A stretch of 40,057 nucleotides of DNA, taken from Gnetum montanum (taxonomy: Eukaryota > Streptophyta > Gnetopsida > Gnetales > Gnetaceae). The notes beneath the pieces are model-generated. The model searched no databases and was not told where the DNA came from. It saw only the letters and a list, made by a program, of their open reading frames with translations. Within the stretch, counting starts at the first letter, position 1. The number at the start of each line of letters is the position of its first letter. The position numbers and the translations under genes were made by a program. The DNA is taken from assembly GCA_015680685.1 (NCBI GenBank), contig MNCI01014774.1, forward strand, positions 749,494-789,550, in the 5' to 3' direction. This document shows positions 32,721 to 40,057 of the stretch, piece by piece.

Positions 32721-33050
32721 ATCTGGAAAGAAGGGACGGCACAAGCTGGCCTAAATAGGAGGGTAGTTTATTAGGTTTCTGAATTTTTTGACACCAAGAG
32801 ATATCTTGGAAATCTAGAAAGAAGGAACTGGCGAGGGTAGTTTATTAGGTTTTTGAAATTTTCTACGCCAAGAGGTATCTTTGGAAATCTGAAAGAAGGG
32901 ACAGTCACAAGGGTGTTTATTACGTTTCTGAAATTTTCGACACCAAGAGATATCTCGGAAATCTGGAAGGCGCAAGCTGGCCTAAATAGAAGGGTAGTTT
33001 ATTACGTTTCTGAAATTTTGGACACCAGGAGATATCTTGGAAAATTGCAG
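32721..33050 (-). promoter_or_regulatory. Tandem-repeat promoter region of the peptide gene
   Basis: Four tandem copies start at 32761, 32835, 32911 and 32992 (74, 76, 81 and about 59 bp), plus a partial copy at 32721-32760. Each copy has GGGTRGTTTATTAGG, then TTTCTGAAATTTT and GACACCAAGAGATATCTTGG or a close variant. The last is an inverted repeat, CCAAGA-GATA-TCTTGG. The partial copy and copy 3 share AAGCTGGCCTAAATAG; its minus-strand TATTTAGG is a candidate TATA box for the leader exon (32751-32760). So core promoter sequence has been duplicated upstream. Confidence 0.65.
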
Positions 33051-33078
33051 AATAGAACATGATGCGAGTAATTCTAGA

Positions 33079-33473
33079 AGAAGTTAATGCATAGTGGGGT
33101 TAAGTCGACCTGTCATAGCCGGTACTTTCGCTGTAAAAACATGCTTTATTTGCCACACGGCATGTTAAGAAGGGAAAGTTTTATCCATACTACCTCAAAT
33201 ACTCAAAATAAGAGGCAGGGAACTCTATCTAAATATAAGAAAGGCGGCAAGAAAGAAATATAATTGTTTTTATACTTATCCTTTGGTTTTACTGGTTCTT
33301 CACTTTCCTTTTTTTCTAAGAGTTTCCTGCTGCCTCTTATTTTATGTTAAATATTTATGTTAATATAGATAAAACTTTACCTTCGTAACGTGCTGTACCT
33401 GATAAAGCATGTTTTTCCAGCATAAGTACCGGTTATGACGGGTGCTGTCACCCTACAGTATTCATTAACTTCT
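33079..33473. mobile_element. Foldback element (long terminal inverted repeats)
   Basis: The left arm starts AGAAGTTAATG (33079) and the right arm ends CATTAACTTCT (33473). The arms pair with gaps over about 110-150 bases, including TAACCGGTAC/GTACCGGTTA-type words, AAAAACATGCTTTAT with its inverse, AAAGTTTTATC with GATAAAACTTT, and AATAAGAGGCAG with CTGCCTCTTATT. There is no ORF and no clear target duplication. It resembles a MITE or other nonautonomous foldback element. A second inverted pair (33229-33278 with 33490-33538) extends past its right end. Confidence 0.7.
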
Positions 33474-33559
33474 AATAATAACAAAGAATAATATAAAAAT
33501 AATTATATTTCTTTCTCACCCTCTTTCTTATATTTACAGTCTTTCTTATATTTAGAAAG

Positions 33560-34373
33560 ATTTTCCTCGTGCTTTTTATTTTGATTGTTTCTTCTCATGT
33601 CTTCTTTGGTCTTTGGTGATTTCTTGGAATAGCAACGTAGCAACCTTTGTTTATAGGCTCACTATTTGATTTTCTTTGCACATATCCAAACCATCTATCC
33701 CACCATTCTTGTAACTTATCTAAGGATAACAAATTAAAAAAAAAGACTAAATGAAAAAATTAAAATAAATAACAAAAACAAAGAAAACATAGTTTTAAGA
33801 AATATGTATTGGATTAAATTATTTTTCTTTCCTTGAATTTTGAAATAGAAGTTTTATTATGTCCGAAGACCCATAGGATCTATTGGACAAAGATTACATT
33901 TCCATAAAAAGTTAAGATAGACTCTACAAATTGACAAAGTGCTAGTATGGAAATAAAAAACAAATCCTACAATTTTTTTGTTGTAACATTATAACACTAT
34001 CTTAAATGGATAGCCATAGCACAAAAAAGAAATACATGTAACTCATCTTTAAAGGCTCTTAACTTGTACAACCTACAAATATGCTCTTCTTTGGAGAAGA
34101 TGAATCCATTTTCCACTTTCAATTCTAAGATAGTGTAAACCTAGGTAAATCTTATTAATAGTATTTCAATATTTAATTCAAATAGTAGCTTAGGGATATT
34201 AAGCTTCTACATCTTGTTTATTAAATCTAATATGACGTAAATAAAATTGTTTCTTGCCTTCTACATTAGACCATATTTATGTTAAAACCTTCTGCTTAAC
34301 TAGCTAGCGTATATGCTTAGGATTTTGCTACACATCCTCCAAAGAGATATTCCATTTTCTCAACCATTGCATT
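33560..34373. other. Unassigned AT-rich stretch
   Basis: I see no gene or repeat. It is the target DNA to the left of element E; the five bases before its LTR are GCATT (34369-34373). Confidence 0.5.
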
Positions 34374-35339
34374 TGATGACTGGCAAGGTACCCCTATGCC
34401 CAACCATACAAATCACAAACATTCACACACGATCCGGTTGAATTCCATGAATGGGACTAGGTGTGACATCTAAATCATTATGTCTTGATCGTAGTTTGCT
34501 ATCTTCCCACTTGGACTAGTGGTAGTTTTGTCATGTATGGTTTAGTCCAAAGTGAGGCATATGATAATTGATGTTGTTTTGGCCTAATGCTACTCTTAAT
34601 GGTAATAAAGAAGTCAATTAATTAAGCTAATTAACAATGGAAAGTAAAGTCTAGATTAGCCTACAGGCGATGAGTGTCTGTTCCCAGCTTTCCGTACACG
34701 TCTTGAACCCACATATCCACTACTAGGATTACCAAGCACTATGCTACTGAATGAACCACGCAATAACATTGCTAGGTTTATTAAGTGAATATGTATTTAT
34801 GCTTGAAATTGGTCATGCTCATTCTACCAATTCATTAATATGCATGGAAATGTAAATATTAACTAAGTACATGAAGAGTAAATTGTATGGAAAGTAAATC
34901 TAATCTAAGTCAAAGTGCTGCAATGAATAAGAATCAATCTTGATCTTATTAATGTTCATGAAATGTGTATAGGTACAATGCCATTCAAATAAGACACCAT
35001 GCAACTAACTCAGATCCACACTGTGGATGCTCACTAATTGTTCTCTAAGACTATGAAATAAATCTACAAGAGTTCAGCTACTTTATTAACTAATTGATTC
35101 CCAAACTGTGCACCTAAGTGTCATATTTATAGGCCAACACACATCCTGTGATATCAAATATTTGATAACATAGCATGTGATCTGATATAGGATATGGGAT
35201 ATTGGAGCTAAGATATCAAAGCTCTGATATCTTAGCAGACCAAAAATTGACTTTTTTTCAAACATATGCAATATAGCATCAATGATATTGTCAATGTGAC
35301 ATAGCATCAATGATATCCTAGCTAACTAATGATTCATTC
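34374..35339 (-). repeat. Element E 3' LTR (966 bp)
   Basis: On the plus strand it begins TGATGACTGGCAAGGTACCCC, like B and C LTRs, and ends at GATTCATTC just before the polypurine tract, so the usual TCATCA end has decayed. Read on the minus strand, U3 has many GATATC words spread over about 230 bp and a TATA box CCTATAAATATG (plus strand about 35124-35135). It is a diverged member of the same family. Confidence 0.82.
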
Positions 35340-36099
35340 TACCCCCATGACCAAATAAAAACTTGTCCTTGAGTTAACAGGATAAGACCAAGCTTTCTTT
35401 ATAAAAAATTGAAAGTGATGGGATTATTGACTAATGCTAACTACCAACTGATTTTGAGTGCTGCATTACAAAATTTTATTTGAGTAGATGCATACAAAAT
35501 GACAGAGTGACAAACAGACTGGACAAACATTGAAGATTACAAAATTTGTAGAGGTCTTCAAGAATCTGTTGAAGATGATTCTTCTTGTTGCTGCTAGTGG
35601 TGGCAGACTTTTAACCTTGATTGTTGTGTCAATGCTTCTTTGGTATTCTTGAAGGATGAACTGAAATTTTTTTCATTGTACCATGGATCTAGCAAACATG
35701 CAAAGTCTGAGTTGCTATCTTCTATGTGCTATGATTTATCCATGGGCATATTCTCCATTGTCACCCTCTTGGCTTTGTTTTCATGCCTAGCAACAGACCT
35801 TCTTCCTTAGGCATTTCTTTTAGCATCACCTATAGTCACCAAAGGATCAAAATTAGTTTTAGTAAATTTTCCATAATAATTAACCCTTTTTGGATCCCTT
35901 AGTTTTTGTTTAAACACAAGGTGGTTACAGCATACTATGCCCAAGGCTATGAGGTAACTAAAATCATCAAGTTGTTTACATTATTTCGATCAATTACTAT
36001 TAGTTATCAAGATGTTCAAAAATAAGATGTTAGCAAAATTTCAAAGTGAGCATTCTTAGGCCCCATGACTACAAACCGTAACTCCGAAAGCAGATAAGT
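35340..36099 (-). other. Element E polypurine tract and part of its post-pol tract
   Basis: TACCCCCATGACC (35340-35352) is the inverse of the family polypurine tract. The rest is noncoding. It follows the B and C post-pol tracts at intervals, such as AAAACTTGTCCTTGAG (about 35358) and GGCCCCATGACTAC (about 36059), which matches the second internal polypurine-like motif. It is cut at 36099 by element C. The five bases there, TAAGT, are the candidate left target duplication of C. Confidence 0.7.
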
Positions 36100-36776
36100 T
36101 GATGAGTGGCGAGGTACCCCTACACTCAACCATACGAATACAAGCGTGTATGCGCGATCCGGTCGAACTCCGCAGACTAAATGCCTTAACGCCACAAGAA
36201 ACACTTAGGGTTAATCGTTCGTTGTCTTCCCAGACTTGCTTGTATGTGTCACAGTGTATGGTTAAGCAAGTCTGAGGTATATGATTTTTTTGGTATTTTT
36301 CTGTTTTCTCCTATGCTAAGAGGTAAAGGGTTGAGAAACTAAAACTAACNAGCTCTAGGGGGAAAGGGTTGAGAGAATCTACTCGCAATGAGTAGTCGAT
36401 TCCTTGGCTAGCCATACACGTTCGTCAACGCTCGTAACCAAGTCGTACTCATGCCGCGTCACTAGGAAAGTAGTAAATAACATTAATTAAACCTATCCAT
36501 GCACTGCAAGGTTTATCCGCAAAGCTCGTCTTTATTGCTGTACACAACTTGCATTCAGGTACAAAGCTGCTCAAATAAAGAACCGTTCACTTGGGGGACT
36601 CCTACTGCGGGCACATGGAAAATATTCTATCTCTGGGGTGATCAATCCGCCAGAGCTTCGCTACTTTATGCCTAGGATCGGAAATGAGGGGAGTGCTACC
36701 TCTTATTTATAGATATGACGGCGAACCGCAATATCGCGTACGCGATATCGCGGCTTGTGCAATCTACGTCTCATCA
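36100..36776 (-). repeat. Element C 3' LTR (677 bp, contains an N)
   Basis: It starts TGATGAGTGGCGAGG and ends GTCTCATCA on the plus strand. On the minus strand, U3 has CGCGATATCGCGTACGCGATAT and a TATA box (plus-strand TATTTATA at 36704-36711). It is about 140 bp shorter than B LTRs, with lost sequence to the right of the N at 36350, where the segment equivalent to about 11750-11870 is reduced. The N marks a join, so the length is uncertain. Confidence 0.85.
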
Positions 36777-36789
36777 TACCCCCATGACT
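36777..36789 (-). other. Element C polypurine tract
   Basis: AGTCATGGGGGTA on the minus strand, identical to B at 12237-12249, abutting the LTR. Confidence 0.8.
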
Positions 36790-38733
36790 GAATGAAAACT
36801 CGTCCTCGAGTTCCTTACAATGATATCAGGTAGGTATGGGATTATTGAGGGAAATGGAACTAATGGAATGACATGTGAACGGTTCATTACTACAAGAATT
36901 GATACAACTGGTGTTCATGACAACAAGGGTGAACACCTTATTACAATGACATCAGGCCACATTTGGTAGCTAAGAGAAAAGAGGAGAGAGAATAGAAGAG
37001 AAGAAGAGAGAAGAGTCTTGCTACTGCCAACGCCTAGATTGCGCCTTCCGTTGTCCATCCATAAGCGCATTATCCATTCTACTCCTTGCATAGTTGCTTC
37101 AGCGCTGCTCCATTCCAAGTGGTTGCTCCAGATCCATTCCGTTGTTGTATAATTTCCATCTGCACATACAGCAAAATCATATATTAGCAAGGGTAATTGA
37201 ATCATCAAGTAAATAATACCTTGCTTTGGTGTAAGTCCATTGGCTAGGTTGTGGTATGGCTGATATGGATCTGGGAAAATGTAGATGATGACTACCGAAG
37301 GTGTAGGGGTTAGGAAGATAAACAAAAAAATTCGGGGTTGAGGAGAAAAATCGAAAAATCAGGCCCCGTACCCCCATGACTAATTGCGAACCTCCAGTAG
37401 CATTAGAATGGAGAAAGAAGAAAGAGTAAGAATGATAGGTAAAATGGGACAATTATGGCATCGATGAAAGGGATGTCAAAATGGTAATGAAAAAAATGAT
37501 AATTAATTACAAAATGTTAAGGAAAAGAAGTTAACGAATGTTCCAAATAGGAGTGTCAGTGGGTCCTCCCCAAAGCAGGCTCATGCCCTTAATGCCCTGA
37601 CAATCCCATATTCAAAGAGTCCGTAGGCTCTGGGAATGTCTATTGGAACAAGAGTTAAAGTCTTAACTGCTAGAATTTACCAAAAAGAAGACAAAGCATC
37701 AACCAAAATATACATACTAATGATACAACCGGCAATGAGGTGAACAATGGAGAGAAGGATGGAAAGAAGAGAAGTGGAATGGAATCCCAAGAACAAGGTG
37801 GTGTACAGCCCCTTGTGTGTTTTATGATTAATGCAACTTGGCAATCTCATTCCAACCCCAGCTCAAACCAACCACTTCCAGTGACTTTGCATCAATGCAT
37901 TTGGTTAAACCATCCACCTGGATGACAAGGATGCATCTTTAAAGAGTCACCACCCTTCCAACGAAACAAGGAGAAAATGGGAAGCGAGAAGGGCCCTAGT
38001 TAGAGGGAACACTTTGGTTCCATAACCAGTGCTTGCAGCCCAAATTTTATTTCATCTAAGGGGTGTGCTTTGAATACTCACTTTGGGTTGCTTTTTTTTT
38101 GTTTTTCTTGTGTTTTTATGTGTGGGGACCACACCATGCAAAGAATTCTTATTTTTATTGTCTCAGCTTCCGAAGAATGTACAACATTGGAACGGTAAGA
38201 AAACTCAAGAAGAAAACAACCAAGCACCCAAGATAATGACCAACACGAAAGCATCAAGTTCCCTTGAAGTCACACCCTTTGCAATCCTTTGAGTCCTTCC
38301 TTAGTTTGAGGAATGCCCAATCACCGATTCGTTAAAGTTCTTATTGGAGGGGAGCTGTACATTTCCAAGCCAAGAAAAACCATAGACTTTGATGGATAGA
38401 TGGATGAAGTGATCTCATTGTCTGCCATATCAAAAGAGACATACCTTAGTATCAACATTGGAACTTAAAGGTAAAAACCAAACATCAGCAATTAATGAAA
38501 ACACAGTTCATCCGATCGGCCTTAACACTTATTGGGTGACGAACTTACATGGTGGATGACACACACACACACACAAAATAGAAAAGTATAATGATGGATT
38601 AAAACAAAAACTAAAAAGGTTAAAGAAAGTTGTAAAACAAAAATTAGAAAAGTTAAAGAAATTTGTAAAACAAAAAATGTTGTAAAAAAAATGTGTAAAA
38701 CAAAACTGAAAAAGAACTGAGGGCCCCATATGG
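36790..38733 (-). other. Element C post-pol noncoding tract
   Basis: No gene is supported. It is the counterpart of the A and B tracts, with GGGTCCTCCCCAAAGCAGGC at about 37561 and a second polypurine-like motif TACCCCCATGACTAATTG at about 37370. An (AC)n microsatellite is at 38559-38575. The short ORFs on both strands here do not match each other across A, B and C. Confidence 0.7.
38559..38575. repeat. (AC)n microsatellite
   Basis: About eight AC dinucleotides. B has no equivalent run at the matching place (about 13960-13990), so it expanded in the C lineage. Confidence 0.8.
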
Positions 38734-39279
38734 TTAGCATAGGTGGCCATCTCCCCCATGACTGAGTTGTAAGGGAGAGATCCGAAATAGTGAGCACCTA
38801 TTTGAATTTCTAAGAAGTGCCCAACTTCTCCCAATTGATGATCTTAAGTTGAGGGGTGGAAGTTGGCGACGCTCACATTCCAATGTGTCTATGCCACGGT
38901 TGTTGGCATGAGTTTCCTCAGTTCGTTCCATGCATATTTTTCTACTCCTATGAGAAGCTGTCAACCACGGGGTGTCTACTACTTCTTGTGTGGTTGCTAC
39001 ATACAGGCATCTTTGTTGCAGAGTTTCTTGGGCACACCTGTTACATGGAGACATTTCCTCCATGTCATCACCCGATGAATCACTGTATGTGATGCATGGA
39101 ACTATCCTCTTCTCGATCTTTCCACATATGTTTATCTTAGAGATTTCCAAGGAAAGATCGCGGATCCTAAGGCATGCGTCTACTGTGCTTAGCCATGCCC
39201 TTCCCATTATATTTGGGAAGTCCCCTTCATTGTTGTTCACTTCGATCACTAGAAAGTCAGCTGGGTAGGACAACCACAC
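38734..39279 (-). pseudogene. Element C protease 3' part fused to the pol C-terminus by deletion
   Basis: This is an open 181-codon frame. It starts WLSYPADFLVIEVNNNEGDF and NIMGRAWLSTVDACLRIRDL, the second half of the protease. It then carries a linker (SDSSGDDMEEMSPCNRCAQE), ends in a stretch related to the B linker (about 38880-38825), and jumps to CSLFRISPLQLSHGGDGHLC, the last residues of pol. In A these two points lie near 5890 and 8790, so about 2.9 kb covering RT, RNase H and integrase is missing. The join is at about 38800-38830. Confidence 0.85.
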
Positions 39280-40043
39280 ACAATGGTAATAACATCCTCC
39301 ACCAATCCTAAGGGAATGGTGATGGACTGGTCTGCTAGCTCCAGTTGGATGTTGCTCTTCTTAAGTTGTGGGAGGTTCCAAGCATGATACATCTTTTGCG
39401 AAATTAAGTTGACTCTGGAACCTAAGTCAAGAAGAGCTCGATGTGGTGCATTGCCAGCGATCTGCAAATAAATAAAGGGACTCCCAGGGTCAGTTAGTTT
39501 CCTGGAAAGGTGGCCTACCTTGATCCAGTCAGTTACGGTATGGGTTAACATAACCGTATGCATTACACTCCTTTGGACTGAAGGGTTCTCCGAAGCGTTA
39601 GTGGTTAGAGGCCTATACATGTACCCGTCCGCTTGTTGTTGCGAGATTTTGTCTGGGCTCCTAGTTCTAAAAAAATGTCTCTTCTTTGTATAGTTTTTGC
39701 CAAAACTAGCACCCAGTTGGATATTTACATGCTGAATATTTTCAGCTCTCGCAGCGTTACGTTGCTGCGGTTGGGTAGGCAATTCCCCTTGCATTGTTGG
39801 AATAGGTTGTATGGGAACTACCGGAGGAAGAGGTGTGGGTGGAGTTAGAGGATGGACGGAATGTGAGATGTCTCCCGGGGGAGAAGGAGTCCTTTTGACA
39901 TACCCCCGTGCTTGGTAGTGACGTTGGGGGGTAGTGTGACCCATAGAGTCACCTGGAGAAACTAGCTGCTGCACGTAATAATCGTAAGGATCAGGTTGCC
40001 AGTAAGGGTATTGATGTGTTGGCGGTGGCATCCCCCATGACTA
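39249..40043 (-). pseudogene. Element C gag tail and protease 5' part
   Basis: This is the longest frame in the window (260 codons from ATG 40031). The start encodes the Gln/Pro-rich gag tail (MPPPTHQYPYWQPDPYDYYV), then TQPQQRNAARAENIQHVNIQ. The protease entrance (MLTHTVTDWIKVGHLSRKL) and active-site segment HRALLDLGSRVNLISQKMY follow, with DLG as in A. A TAG at 40043-40041 stands where B has Gln, so this frame is cut off from upstream gag. The frame runs into PTQLTF at about 39250, whereas the protein family continues in the overlapping 38734-39279 frame, so there is a frameshift near 39265-39275. Confidence 0.87.
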
Positions 40044-40057
40044 TGGGTATTGCCACT

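Larger units (their letters stand above)
36100..40057 (-). mobile_element. Element C: internally deleted Ty3/gypsy element, runs off the right end
   Basis: This minus-strand element is inserted into element E. In plus-strand order it has the 3' LTR (36100-36776), a polypurine tract, a post-pol tract, the last codons of pol, then protease and the gag tail. RT, RNase H and integrase are missing, removed by one deletion. Compared with A and B it has fewer stops, more CpG and the longest ORF in the window, so it appears youngest. It would depend on another element for its enzymes. Its 5' LTR lies outside. Confidence 0.88.

Noticed and set aside
33079-33473. Target-site duplication for the foldback element
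   Set aside because: Flanks (CTAGA on the left, AATAA on the right) do not match under any border placement I tried.
36915-37325. 136-codon minus-strand ORF in the post-pol tract of C
   Set aside because: The equivalent frame is not open in B or A, and no family is recognised; probably chance in a young, less decayed copy.

Overview
The window is plant nuclear DNA, dominated by old, decayed, nested LTR retrotransposons of the Ty3/gypsy superfamily. At least five related elements are visible. They share LTRs with TGATGA...TCATCA ends. Where visible, the primer-binding site (PBS) resembles the tRNA-Asp 3' end, Gag is followed by protease, RT, RNase H and integrase, and a long tract separates pol from the 3' LTR. 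The order and motifs fit the Athila/Tat (OTA) branch. The heavy nesting, extreme decay and sparse genes suggest a large, slowly purged genome. A gymnosperm is possible, but the sequence alone does not prove it.

Left block, 1-27084. The oldest element (D, plus strand) enters from the left with a ruined integrase (1-1455). Its tract after pol is split by element A (plus strand, 1646-21448), which is flanked by a perfect 5-bp target duplication ATTTG. The 3' LTR of A is in turn split by element B (minus strand, 11417-21281), with a near-perfect target duplication CTTGA/CTTAA. Beyond A, element D resumes with a post-pol tract (21454-22500), a long ruined third ORF (about 23270-26020) and its 3' LTR (26229-27084). 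A and B carry gag-pol broken by many stops and frameshifts; none of it is expressible as read.

Middle block, 27085-34373. This holds unassigned AT-rich DNA, a minus-strand RT relic of a different gypsy lineage (about 28440-28990), and a minisatellite-like region built on CTACRCTC/GAGYGTAG motifs (about 29040-30790). It also holds the only convincing host gene: a minus-strand, three-exon gene (about 31446-32760) for a secreted, proline-rich precursor of about 196-212 residues. That protein ends in two copies of a Cys-containing motif (PNPCTSD[AS]CP[VI]PPPHH). Just upstream, its promoter lies in a four-copy tandem repeat of 74-81 bp, followed by a 395-bp foldback element.

Right block, 34374-40057. 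A minus-strand element E (LTR 34374-35339) is interrupted by a younger minus-strand element C (36100 to beyond the window). C has lost RT, RNase H and integrase by one internal deletion, leaving gag-protease joined to the last codons of pol.

Three single-base Ns (27787, 31777, 36350) mark assembly joins. Two of them are flanked by exact 46-bp duplications that are probably artefacts, and one of these inserts a false 16-codon repeat into the peptide gene. The most promising biology is the secreted peptide gene with its repeated promoter. Next come the retrotransposon regulatory features: a 14-bp GATATC array in U3 that varies in copy number, and repeated polypurine motifs.
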